Assembly: GCF_029227915.1 (NCBI RefSeq)
Contig: NC_079882.1
Coordinates: 2,480,001 to 2,544,000 of the forward strand
Length of the DNA stretch: 64,000 nucleotides
Direction: 5' to 3'
From: Hydractinia symbiolongicarpus
Taxonomy: Eukaryota; Cnidaria; Hydrozoa; Anthoathecata; Hydractiniidae
In this document: piece by piece, positions 11,623 to 23,570 of the stretch
Numbering within the stretch: the stretch's first letter is position 1
Layout: each line of letters opens with the position of its first letter
Translations under genes and position numbers: made by a program
The notes under the pieces: generated by a model
Seen by the model: only the letters and a program-made list of their open reading frames with translations
Database searches by the model: none
What the model was told of the DNA's origin: nothing

Positions 11623-14600
11623 ATGCCAATAAGTCCAGGTCTGGTTCAATTTTGCAACTGTAGAATTCTATATCATGGAGAAATATTACGTGAAGACTTT
11701 TGGGTTAGAAATGGAAAAATTATGAATCCAGAAAAGTTGTTTTATGATGAAAAGGTGACAGCTGAAAAGCAAATAGATTGTGATAACATGTTGATTGTTC
11801 CTGGATATATTGATGTTCAAATAAACGGTGAGTGTATTATTGAGTTTTTGTTGTTGCCTTAAAATGTTAGTTTCGTGGTATGCACTTTTTTATAGTTACT
11901 TCAAATAAAAGGCTATAGTTTGCTTTTATTTGATTGAGTGAATAATGGAAAGTCTTTTGAGAGAATAAGTTGAGGTCATGTGTGTAGATGAGATATTTTA
12001 CTAAAGAAAAAAAATGAGTTTAAATGGTATTTTTCTGCGTGCTCTATATTTAGCTATAGCTATATATATACTTCTTTTATGTTACTGTATATGCATATTT
12101 ATTTTGCAAAAATTCTGACTTTTGAGTGGTTAAAATCAAATTAGTCATTGCGAATGGTAAAGAAGTTAATTGAAATTTCAGACAAAAGTTTACATAAATG
12201 TATCTCCAATTATATCATAATTATTTTTTCTAAAGTTTGTGTGGTGCTTTTGTTATTCCCATTAAATCATTTATTCTTTTGTTAAATCAATTGTAATGTA
12301 TATAATTATATACATTGCTATGATTTTGACATGCTTTTTATTCAAGCCCTTTATTTTAGGTGGTTTTGGATACGATTTTTCTTCCAACATTGAAGTATTT
12401 AGTGAAGGATTAGATGTTGTCTCAAAAGGGCTCCTTCAACATGGTGTCACTTCATTCTGTCCAACTCTTGTGACGTCTCCTGTTAATGTATACAGACAGG
12501 TAATCTGTTTTTAAAATGTAAAAAAAGAGAAATGATTTCCATAAAGTAGGAACCAGTGGTGGCCGACAGTATTTCAAAATAACCGCAATAGAACCAGCAG
12601 TATTTCAAAGTAACCATAAGAGAGCTGGCAGTACCTTCGAGTATGCACCAAATAACAATGCAATAAACACAAATATCCCTATGAATGTACAAAATTTACT
12701 AATGTACAAACAGCTGATAACCTGTTTACTGAATTAGTTTTGACATGTCCAAAATATTAGTTATGTACATATATTGCTAAAAAATCAGCTGAAAAATCGT
12801 ATTTTTTGTTCCATATGAAATATTTTACTAAATAATTTTAGTCGAAACTTTTAGGGTAACAAAATGAAATGATTAATTTAGGCTTTAAAGAGTTTCTTTC
12901 TATATACTGAAAAAATAAAATATTTAATATGCCTTTTTTAATTGATCTCCTAACGTTATATGTTTTGTAATATATTGTAATATATATTGTATTCTTATCT
13001 TTGTTTATTTTGAACTGAAAATTATACTTCCTGTATGATTTTTCCTTAAAAATATTACATTTTGTTTCAAGGGATAAAGTCAATGTCATCTTAAAAAAGC
13101 TGTTTTCGAAATAAATAAATTAATAAATAACTAGTTTGCAAGCAGATTTTGTTGAAAATGAGTAAAATATTTCGAAATAATAACTTCTGTTATTGATAAT
13201 CATCCTTTTTCCAACGAATTAATTTATGTTAATTGTCACATTGCTTTGTCCCTTATGAAAAAAAATTCTCAAAAATTTAAAAAACTATTGTACCAAATAT
13301 TCTGCATTAAAATATTCAGATTTATGTAATATTTGTAAATTCACTTTAGACAATTAAAGTTGTTTCAAAACAAAATGAAAAGGGGAAGTAACTGTCTGGA
13401 ATGTTACAAATTCAATCTTCAGTTAGGCAAAATTCCTTCTGGTTGTTTGTCATGATGCAAAAGAAACTGTTTTACTTTTCTTGCAGGTGTTACCGAAACT
13501 GAAAAGAAGACCTGGTGGCAAGCATGGTGCTGAAATAATTGGTAGATATATTAAATAAATATTGCTCAAATCTATAGTAACTAGTATAATCAAGATCATT
13601 TGCTTCTTTTTTGCTACCTGTGTGGACATATTCTTCACTATAAATGAAAATGGCTTCTTTATTATGTTGATTAAAGTCTTTTTGTTTAAAACTCATTCGT
13701 AGTAAATTTCCTGGCTTTCTCCATAAATAAAACAGTTTCAATTTTTCCTGGTGCTTACTATAACCACTTTTTTATAACTTTGCCTAGGTGCTCATTGTGA
13801 GGGTCCATTCATTAATTGCAAAAAAAAGGGTGCCCATGATGAATCGTACATCAAAACAGACGTCAGTGACGGATTGGACTCGTTTATTAATACCTATGGA
13901 TCGTTGGAGAATGTCTCTATTATTACCGTTGCACCTGAAATACCTGGCATAAACGATTGCATCAAACAATTGGTGGAGAAAAACATCGTTGTGTCTATTG
14001 GTAAGGTGTTGATTCACTAACATAGCTAATTTAATATTTGTAAAATTTGCACATCATGAATAGTCATTCAAATATTGACTTAAGTGTTTATTAATAGGAT
14101 CTTGTTAGATTTTTAATGTGAAACAAGTGTGTTACTTGGTATGGAATCCTGTCAATTTCCTGTCAATGTTTATATGTAGTTTTTGTAGGTCATGGTCAGA
14201 GTACTCAACAAGAAAATTATTAATACCAGAAGTACTGCGAATTCGGAAATTATTGTGTTATAGAAAAAAATACAAAATCACAATAAATCATTATTTAAGT
14301 ACTCTGCTGTTCATATAAAAGGATTGCAATAAGCTGTATTCCCTACTTTTATTTGAACCGATGTTACAGGAAATTTTTTGAATAACAAATTTAACAAATG
14401 TGGCGTAAAGTATATCTACACTAAGCGGTCCACAGGCTCACCTGTCAACATAATGTACTACCCTGCTGGAGCCCGAATAGGGTTTTGCGCAACCATTTTC
14501 AGGAGACCAAATACTGGTACAAATACAAGAGAGTCTGGCTTCCCTTTTTAGGACACAGTATGGGTAACCTAACAGATGGAGAGAAATCAGTTTGCAACGG

Positions 14601-16340
14601 TGCGTCTTTTATAACACATTTATTCAATGCCATGTTACCATTCCATCATCGTGATCCTGGAATTGTTGGCGTACTCACAAGTTTGATCACACCGAAGCAA
14701 GCCTTTTACGGGTTGATATCCGATGGTATACACACGCATCCTACTGCTCTTCGTATTGCGCAGAGGAGTCATCCAAAAGGTTTGAAAGTGAATTTCTAAA
14801 AATAATTGAATTAAAGCATCAGTTTGCTAACGTTTAATCTTGGGATAAATAAAAGAGTTTGCCGATAAATTTATGCATGACGCTGCTTAAATATGAAATT
14901 TTTTTGTGTTTGACCACTAACACTTCACCGTTTATTTCGATAGATTTACCAGGGTCGTTTCTCCTTCCCTTTTTTCCCCCTTTGAAGTTTGACTGAAGAA
15001 AACACGAAATGTACTTCAATTCCAAAACGCATCTGTAAAACGGTTAAATAGTGTAGGTAAAATTTCCCAAAAACCTCTTCTTTTTATGCATTTAAGCATT
15101 CTAACAGTGCTCTCTTACTTATCGATAGAGAATGTGATCGATTTAACATGTCGCTTTGTGTTAGGTATTGTCCTCATCACTGATGCAATTGCTGCCCTGG
15201 GATTGCCACCAGGGGAGCACAAATTGGGCACTATGGATTTGGTGATAGATGACAAGGTTGCAAGAATAAAGGGTACTGATACACTGGCGGGAAGGTATAG
15301 TGCTTTTTATTTGTTTGTTTTTTTTATTAGAAGAAATTCTTTGAGATAAGCGATAAGGGAAGGAAGAAAAACGGAAAACAGTTGAAAAATAAGGAGTGAG
15401 AAGATTTCGAATTTTTAGAATGGCAAAAATTCTTTTCTCATAGAATAACAAATTGTAAAAAGGTAGTAATTACTATCCCAAACAGCGTACCTTTCTTTGG
15501 TTATCACAGCTTGTTGTGGCACTTTTTTCCAAGACATCGTGTGCTCAGTTATCATGTTTTGCATTGTGCTGTGAATGATTTTGTTTTCCTTTTTAGTATT
15601 TCCAGTATGGATAAATGTGTACGGCATTTCAAGAAAGGAGCAGGTGCGTGTAAGGGCTGGTTTTCATTCAGTAGAAAATGTCACAACAGGGAAATTAAAA
15701 GGTTTCTGGGCGGTTAGCAGAAGAGTTTAATGAGGAATTTTAAAAACATTGAAAATTTCCATCTTCTAATCAGAATCTTCCATGCATTGCCATTGGTGAC
15801 ATTTTTAATCTCGCGGAGAGAGATATCGATATCGTGACTTTTTTAGATTTTGAGAGATTCCTTCATAAGAAACTCGGTATTATAAACCGCTATTATGCAA
15901 ATCTTGCAGCTCAATTTCACACTCCAGCATAAATCCTCACCTTGTACTGTATTACCTGTCTGTTTCATATATTATCAAGCTTGATACGATGCTAAAATAA
16001 TTTACATCAATGGTCATATATCTTACACCTTTTTGGCAGCCCTATCCTTCCATAGGCTATGATGTTGCTCAGTGCAATATCTTTAACCTATAAGCAAAGT
16101 AACTGAAATTATTTTTGAATAACAGGTTGTGGTGTGGTGGAAGCGATAGAGGCTGCGACTCTGCATCCTGCACAAATGCTTGTAATCACCGACAGAAAAG
16201 GAACACTCGATCATGATACAGATGCTGATTTTATATTCTTAGATGATAATTTAGCCGTCCACGCAACTTTTATAGCAGGAGAGCCCGTCTGGATCAATGA
16301 AAACTCTCCAATGGCTAAATTGAACAACTTTTATAAGTAG
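11623..16340 (+). CDS. AMDHD2: N-acetylglucosamine-6-phosphate deacetylase, 8 exons
   Basis: Removes acetate from GlcNAc-6-phosphate, opposing the hexosamine pathway and recycling amino sugars from glycans or chitin. Exons: 11623-11827, 12360-12499, 13487-13541, 13788-14000, 14552-14779, 15165-15294, 15597-15643, 16126-16340. All are GT-AG and in phase, giving 410 aa against 409 in human. Family landmarks in order: [11 protein letters not shown] (about 60-70), HCEGPF (136-141, metal-site Glu138), GHS (205-207, His206), [21 protein letters not shown] (224-244, His227), DGIHTHP (262-268), ITDA with presumed catalytic Asp287, GTDTLAG, and EAATLHPAQ near the C-terminus. No key residue is missing, so an active cytosolic enzyme is expected. 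The only plausible poly(A) hexamer I see is ATTAAA near 16875. It stands apart from its neighbours; no functional link to them is evident. Confidence 0.95.
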
Positions 16341-17551
16341 TCTTGATTTATGGTCATAGTTTAAAATTGCTGTGTGAGTGAGCTTGCATGTATGTTGTGA
16401 AATTTTATTTTTGATGAGTGTATATCTTTTAGAATATTTTTAGACTTATTGAAATTATTGTTTAGTTAGGAGTTAGATCGTTATCGTTCGCTTTTAATTT
16501 TTATTCTTTTTATCTTTATACATACTGTTTAAAATACGAAGGTTTGATTGTTAGACTTAATTTTACTGAAATTTTTATAATGATTTTACCGTTTTATTAA
16601 TGCAGGTATGCCCCTTTGAATGCATTCATCAAGTGTATACGTTTTTCTACAAACTGAATTATTTTTTACTGAATTTACCGACATAAGGACACTCCTTTTT
16701 CCCGCCATAGTGGCTTCTTTTAGCGAAAATAACTTTGAATGTTTTTTTCGGATTGAATAGATAGATTGTGCTCAAATTAAGTGTGGCGTGAAATCACGGA
16801 GAGTCTGTGAAACTGTGTGGTTTTGTTTTACTGTTGTAAATTTGAATGTATACCTTATATTTGGCAGTCATAGATGGCTAAATTAAAGTAAACTTTAGGA
16901 GTTTCCATATATTACATAAATTGGTGAAACAAATGATATAAAAACTTTTTGATAACACTTCTGGTTTCAAATTTTAGCACGACTTGGATAAGCTTTGAAT
17001 GTTGAAAAAAGTCTTTTAGCAAAGTTTAATGCTTTTGAAAATACGTTTATGAACACTGCCAGGTAAAAGATACGCTTCAATTCCCTTTTATAATTCCATT
17101 CCTTCGTGTTCCCTTCCCATTATTTTTTTATAATGTATGTACCTCCTTGGTATGTTGTTTACCGCGACGCGATACAACACTACCAAAATATTTTATGTGT
17201 GAATATTTTTTTTGTGTATAATATTTATGATGGATTTTCTCACATGTCAAGTTTTTATTTGTGTAATAGCTACCCTCATTGGAAACCAGGCTTTGGATAA
17301 ATGTAATTATTTTTCGTCAACCAGGTTTTTTAACGGTTGCGAATGTGTCGAGTTTAAAAACACGAGAATAATATGCTGGTTTGTATGGATTATGCTGTGG
17401 ACGAATTTTAAAAATGTGAAGGAAGGAGGTTTAAAAAATCTTTAAACCACCTTGAGTAAAGAGAATAAAAGTGTTACAGCGTATCTGTGTCTGTGTACAT
17501 CCAGTCTATATTCTGTCACTCTCCCTTTGCCGTAAATAATGAACTTTTGTA
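16341..17551. other. AMDHD2 3' flank, no gene recognised
   Basis: AT-rich sequence with an ATTAAA near 16875 that could serve AMDHD2. Short forward frames near 17106-17445 show no domain and no splice partners. Confidence 0.5.
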
Positions 17552-17926
17552 TACCGTAATGCATCGATTGAACGCCCTCATCTTTTAGGAGCCCACCTTG
17601 ATTAAACGCCCCCTTTTAATGATTTTTTCCAATAAACGCTCCCTCTAATAGCTTCCCTCTCATAAACATTTGAAACACTGGGTATGTTGAGTTTCACCGA
17701 TAAGAATCTTCATAAATACCCAGATGAAATATGAGAAGACAATATGGTTAGTTCCTAATATAATTGACAAGGACGATATTGATGATGATGTAGATATTAT
17801 GTGAAAAATATATGTATTCTATCGACAAAAGAAAATAAAAAAAATTATTAAACGACCCCTGTTTTAAACACCTTCCTCAAAAATTTAATAAACGTCTTGG
17901 GCTTTTATTCGAAGCATTATACGGTA
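17552..17926. mobile_element. MITE-like element with imperfect terminal inverted repeats
   Basis: The left end reads TACCGTAATGCATCGATT and the right end, reverse-complemented, reads TACCGTATAATGCTTCGAAT. Both continue into AAACGCCC-type words, several of which recur inside (for example 17601-17645 and near 17862). About 375 bp, non-coding. A related fragment lies at 24281-24371. Superfamily not determined. Confidence 0.5.
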
Positions 17927-18187
17927 TCTTCTGTTTGTAAATGGAGTTGCAGATTAAAAAATACAGAAAATGTTAGGACAATTATTTCTGAAATATTTCT
18001 GTTGTTTTAAGGTAGAAAGGGTTTTTTCTGGCTATTTTATTTTATTGAACCAGATGTAAAATGATTTTGCTTTGTTTAAGCAGCTGTTTGTCGGCTGTGA
18101 TCACAAAATCAGTAAGATTACGTTGTGAGTTTGATTCACTGGGTAGTTTTTTCATCATAAGCACGGGCGTGTTCAAGTCCAGCTATT

Positions 18188-18607
18188 ATGCATTTTCTAT
18201 TCATCGGCATGATAACGGTCGCGGTTTTATCGCATGCGTCATGCGATTCTATCAGTGAAAAACACGTGTTGGTGAAACGTGGAATGATCGAAGACATGAT
18301 AACAGCAGGTGATGGAACAATGTGTAAATACATTATCAAGTATTGTTTTTATTTGGCGCAAAATGTACTTTCAAAGTTAGTCGCGTATCTTCAAGCAAAT
18401 ATTATGGGTAAACGAGACATAGATGAATTTGAATTTCAGAGAAGAAATAAACGAGATATTAATGATGTTTTCAACTCCATTGTTAACAGTTCACGTGGAA
18501 TATCGTGTAAGCTTGTTATTCGGTTTTTGAAAGCAAGCGCACATAAGCAGTTTAATAATCTTATAACCTATTTGACATCAAATATTGCAAGTATTCTTGG
18601 AAAGTAA
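18188..18607 (+). CDS. Secreted precursor of two related, probably amidated peptides (novel)
   Basis: Single-exon 139-aa protein; not a family I recognise. Residues 1-19 are a clear signal peptide (hydrophobic core FLFIGMITVAVL, cleavage probably after Ala17 or Cys19). A short propeptide ends in a dibasic KR (30-31). Peptide 1 spans 32-73 and is followed by GKR (74-76), the classic amidation-plus-cleavage signal. An acidic spacer ends in RRNKR (85-89). Peptide 2 spans 90-137 and the protein ends exactly in GK (138-139), again an amidation signal. The peptides align: each has an acidic or polar start, a Cys-Lys (46-47; 107-108), then an amphipathic stretch ending LVAYLQANI or LITYLTSNI. Peptide 1 is near neutral, peptide 2 about +3. 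Peptide 1 has two cysteines, peptide 2 one. A hormone-like, antimicrobial or venom-type peptide is possible; the sequence alone does not decide. Confidence 0.68.
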   Translation: MHFLFIGMITVAVLSHASCDSISEKHVLVKRGMIEDMITAGDGTMCKYIIKYCFYLAQNVLSKLVAYLQANIMGKRDIDEFEFQRRNKRDINDVFNSIVNSSRGISCKLVIRFLKASAHKQFNNLITYLTSNIASILGK

Positions 18608-21394
18608 ATAATTAACTTATTATAAACTATAGCTTTTACTTTTGATTGTACAGTTTTCATATTTACAATCCAGTTGTTTGGAGGAAGGCCTACCGCACCT
18701 CACTTTCATGTCTCAATAATGTCATGTCTAAAATAATCCTTTTGAATTCAATTAGGCCCGGTCTTTTTAGCACTGTTATAATCCAGGAGAAGCATGATGG
18801 GATCGTGGGTCATATATTCTGAAGCACTTACGCTTAAGGTGTAATCATGGGCATTCTTGTCGAATGTCGTATCCGCTTTGAATATAGTGTGCCAAATATC
18901 TCATCAATAACATGCAGTATATAAACATGATGTAAATAATCAATGGCAAGCGTTTACTTTAAATTTTCCCCAAAATGCTAAATTTATAACAGTTCCAATC
19001 AATCAAGGTTAGGCACAGTTAGTTTAAAATAGACTAGCTAGAAGACCTGGCACAGAGCGTCAGCTTAAAAGTTAAGTTTCAGTAAATCGTGTCGCACGTT
19101 TACGTAGAGTACTAAAAATTCGATTTTTCTTTTTTAAAAGATTGATGAAAGTCATTTGGGCTTCTCTTTCGATGTCTTATATGTGACTTGCGAATAAAAA
19201 AGTAACAATCTTGTCCCCAGGACTTAGGTTCCTAACATTGGGACGAGCAATGGCGTTGCTAAATGGAACCTAAAAATTACTGGGTTTAAAATCGCAGAAA
19301 AAAAGGCGTGGTATAAATATATTTCAAATGGCTAAGGGTTATTTTTTAAAATCCGAATAACGTGGTAGCGTAAACATAAAAACTTTTGTTTTATTCTAAG
19401 GAGTTGTGAAATTCATGGAACGATTGATGTTTTAACTTTTTCTAAAAGTGCTGGCTAAAAGTTGAAAATATTTCAGGGTGGAGTGCCTTTGTACAACGCT
19501 TGAATTTCTAAGAAGTTTTAATTGCAAATATTAAATTCTAAAGGTCGAAGCAAACCAGCATTTCACCCGACATACCATGTTGGATTGTATGTTGGATGAA
19601 AAAATATGCGTTTCATGTGACGAATTCTCTGATTTGCACATATTCATTCAACATTTCATCTGAAATTCTCACGTCCCTGTGTTTATAAATTCAAACTCAT
19701 TGATTAATAAATTGAAAATGGCAAAGAAAACATCTGCAGCTTTGTTTTTGTTTTAAATGAACTCAGCCCCGTAGGAAGCAAAATTATTTTGTAAATTAAT
19801 GAGTTTAGATGGCGTAAAAACAATGCAAATTATGTATTATAAAATCTTTTGTTGGTTGTGAAAATTGCAAAAAACTATTGGGGATAGCAATTTCCCTCTC
19901 CCCTTGAGTGTACACAAACCAAGTGGAGAGGGTACAGGGCTCTATACCTCCAGTTTGATCCACTATAGTCGCTTGTTTTTTCTTGCCTGTAAGAGGGATA
20001 ACTTAAACGTAAAAATGAAGAGAAAAATGAGGAAGTAGAAAAAAAAAAGGTTTTCTACAACAGGACTCGAGAAAATAAACTATCGCTGAGAGGAAGTAGA
20101 CTTACTATCTAAGTACGCTGAAGCTATTATTAAAAAGCGACTCGAAAGCCATAACATTTACTATCTACGTAGATAAGAAACTAAGCAAGCCTGCATGAAA
20201 AAATGCTAAAAAAACATTTTGATGCGATGTTTGCAGCTAAAATGCAATTCAAAAGTGAGATATGGAAATAATGGTCGTCTTTGAGTGAGATACGAAAGTT
20301 TATAACAATATTGCCATTGACAACCTACAACTCCTTCGTTTATGAAATAATCTTTAAAATTGTCTCTGACTGTTTTCGCAGCAATAGAATATACATTGTG
20401 CGCACTGGGAATTTGAAGCAAATATAATGAATACATGGCAAGGTTATAACGCCATTCTCGTCTAATACTCCACCATCTTTAAGGACAATATCTGCTAAAT
20501 TACTTGAGTTTGTGATAAATCATATTAATGCAATGAAAAGACGGAGAGGACTATGTTTTTGTAAGCTTCACAGACCCATATTGCATCGGTTATAAAAAGG
20601 AACTTTTATTCCATGCATCGTTAACCCGGCCGTTAGATACAACATCAAAATATAAACATTTTTTTACTCTGGGAGAGCAATTGCCGAATAGACTGGAATG
20701 GGTGTGGGGTCCTCCGAGTCCCCCGAGAGGTGAAATATTTTCATTACTATTTTCAGGCAGCTCTGCTCTATTTTTAGCAATGTTATTGTAAAACGTCAGT
20801 CACGTTGGAAAGTTTATACACATGGTATTTACTAGGGATTTTATAATATAACACCCAATCATTTTTTTTTATCAAAAAATCTGGACTGATCATAACCTGA
20901 AAGATGTAGAAGGAGGAGAAATTCATGGTGTAACGGAGTGGAAACAATAGAGGCAGTATCAATCAAAATAAAAAAACACAAAAGACACCGCTGCTAAACC
21001 ATGACTAGTCATCAAAACTCAATTTCTGTGATATAAAATGCTGTTTAATTTTAATTCCTAGAACCTGAAGAAAGAGTTCCGTCTCAGCCTGACCATCTAT
21101 ACCTCAATGATAAAATAATTTCTAATACATGCTAAAGACGTTGAAAGTTCACGAACTGATATAACAACTGGAAAGTTTGGAGCGCCTTCATTGCATTTTC
21201 GTCGCCAAATCTTTTCAAGATACTTTCGAGCTTTATCTCAAGAAGCTGTGTGACAAAAATGTTTTCACTGAGATATCTAACAAGGCGTTGTACCAAATTT
21301 TTTGTTATATTGTTTTGCGAAGTGGAAGAATCAGATATCTTTCAACTTCCAATTTTCTTCTGTCTACATTTACCTACCACGCATAAATAGAGCA
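18608..21394. other. Intergenic, no gene recognised
   Basis: AT-rich, with scattered short frames lacking domains, ATG starts or splice partners. No canonical AATAAA sits close to the peptide-gene stop. Confidence 0.5.
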
Positions 21395-21398
21395 TTAA

Positions 21399-21794
21399 CG
21401 GATTTTCAACTTCACTACCATTACCAAGGCCTTGAAATTAAGAAAAAATCGCCTAATTAGTTGTACATAGCTTGTAATGTACATGTGCATTACAAGCTTC
21501 TGGTTCCTTTTCAATTGAATTTGAAGGACTGCATCACCCGAAGAATTAAGAACATACGGGAGTGACATCGAAGACGAATCAAATAGATCAAGTAGCCGTC
21601 TCTGAAAGTGACTTTGTAGCAGAAGTATTAAAAACACTTCATCGTCAACTCCCTCTCAGGGCATACTGCCTTTTTGATGAATTTGTTAGTTGCAAAAATT
21701 GTTGCCGCTCCGTTATAACGGCTCAGGGACCACGAGACCCTGTGAGGACAAGGGTGTCTAAGGCCTTGGTAATGGCAGTGAAGTTGAAAATCCG
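21399..21794. mobile_element. TTAA-flanked MITE with 35-bp terminal inverted repeats
   Basis: The 35-bp ends are inverted copies with one mismatch (start CGGATTTTCAACTTCACT), and each is bounded by TTAA (21395-21398 and 21795-21798), a target duplication typical of piggyBac and Kolobok elements. The element is 396 bp with no transposase, so it is non-autonomous. An internal hairpin with 11-bp arms (AGCTTGTAATG) lies near 21469-21499. Confidence 0.75.
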
Positions 21795-22041
21795 TTAATC
21801 ATAGTCAAACCACGTGCCGATATAATGGATGCGGGGTGGGATCGCTTCTCAACAAGCTTAGTCTTTAGTAAGACATTCTTCAAATTCAGAATTAGTCGTT
21901 ATTGTAATTTTGTGTATTATTTGATTGTTTTTTGTTTTGTTTTAAAAACCTTGTGAAAATCTTGTTCACAGAAACGTCCTTTCCGCCGTAAAGTTAAAAA
22001 GCCGTTCGTCAGCATATAAAAAACAAGACTGTTTTTAAGAC

Positions 22042-22198
22042 AACCATATATATTTTAAAGAAATGGCCTTATATTTTTTCAAAAAAGGCAATTTATCTTA
22101 AAAATGGCCATCTATATATTTTTTTTTTAAAATGGCCATATAAATTTTAAAAATGGCTATATACGTTTTGAAAATGGCCATATATATTTTGAAAATTG
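22042..22198. repeat. Degenerate tandem repeat of AAAATGGCCATATATATTTT
   Basis: About six units of roughly 25-30 bp, each centred on ATGGCCATATA, abutting the 5' end of a truncated LINE. Confidence 0.7.
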
Positions 22199-23570
22199 TA
22201 TTTTTCCTGATGTGCTGAAACTAGCGGAGCTTATACCTATTTACAAAAAAGGAGATCGCAATAACAAACAAAATTATCAACCTGTAAGCTTACTCTATAA
22301 TCTATCAAAGGTTTCTGAAAGGCTTGTTCTCAAACAGGTAAATAACTTTATGGCTAATAAACTGAGTCCATGTCTATTAGGATTCAGAAAAGGCTACAAT
22401 ACCCAGCATGCAATTGTAAGAATGATTGAGAAATGGAAATGTACACTAGACAATAAGGGTGTTGTTGGGGCAGTTCTAATGGACCTTTCAAAGACCTTTG
22501 ATACAATTAATCATAGCTTACTTATTGCGAAGCTTCATGTCCATGGTTTTGCTAAAAGTGCTTTGCTTTCCATTTATTCTTATCTTAGCCACTGTTTTCA
22601 ACGAACCAGAATAAACTCTGTTGTTAGTACTTGGCGTCCTCTTCTTGTTGGAGTTCCTCAAGGATCTATTCTAAGTCCTCCATTTTTTAATATCTCTATC
22701 AATGATTTATTTTAGTTCGTCTCACTTTCACAAATTTGTAATTTTGCTGACGATAATATTTTATATGCTTGCGGCAATGCCCTAGACAAAATTAAATCAA
22801 TTTTACTCACAGATTTATCTATATTACATAATTGGTTTAATGAGAACTTTCTTTTCGTAAATTTAAATAAATATCAATATATTACGATAGTAAGTGTATC
22901 GACAAATTTATTTCTTTTGAAGGTCAGACTATTAAGTGGAGTTCGACAGTTGAATTGCTCGGTATTACAAGTGATACAAAACTAAAATTTGCCGCACACA
23001 TTAGAAACATTTGTTCTAAAGCCAGTAGGAAGCTTAACGTTCTTCGTATATTTCTCCAAGAAGGAGGAAACTTCTTTTTAATACCTTTATTCTTTCTCAG
23101 TTCTCCTATTGTCCTTTGGTATGGATGTTTTGTGGATGCGTAGCTAATAATCGTATCAATCGTATACATGAAGTTGTCTACGCATAATTAATAATGATAG
23201 CATATCTAGTTTTGAGGGTCTTCTTAGTTTATCAAATAGTAGTTCTATCCATGTTATTAACTTAAGAACTCCTATGAAAGAATTATATAAATTTTTAAAC
23301 GGAATATCGCCTCGTTATATGTCTGAAATTTTTTGCATTAGGGAAAATAATTATAAATTACGTAATTTTATTCTGGTAAAGCGCTCGACTTACCACACAC
23401 TATCGTATGGTTTAAATAGTCTTGCCAATCGTACAGGAATTTTATGGTTATCTGTCCCATCTTCCGTCAAAAACTCTCCTCCGCTTTGCAGTTTTCGTCG
23501 TTCCATACGATCTTAGAAGGGTCCTGATTTCTCATGCAAAATATGTAACCCAGTGCTAACATTTTGTTGA
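22199..23570 (+). pseudogene. 5'-truncated, decayed CR1/L2/Jockey-type LINE reverse transcriptase
   Basis: Starts inside the RT domain (LIPIYKKGDRNN) and contains LLGFRKGYNTQHA, a DLSKTFDTINHSLL block (catalytic Asp region), GVPQGSILSP and, after an in-frame TAG at about 22713, the FADDN catalytic motif at 22742-22756. A frameshift near 22890 leads to the conserved LLGITSDTKLKFAAHI segment; another break precedes a C-terminal LYKFLNGISPRYM region and a terminal CKIC motif ending near 23568. At least one stop and two frame changes make it inactive. No endonuclease domain remains. A TTTTC/TTTTG-rich tract follows. Confidence 0.85.

Noticed and set aside
18061-18339. Two other frames overlapping the start of the peptide precursor
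   Set aside because: No domain; the 18188 frame has a signal peptide, duplicated peptides and processing sites.
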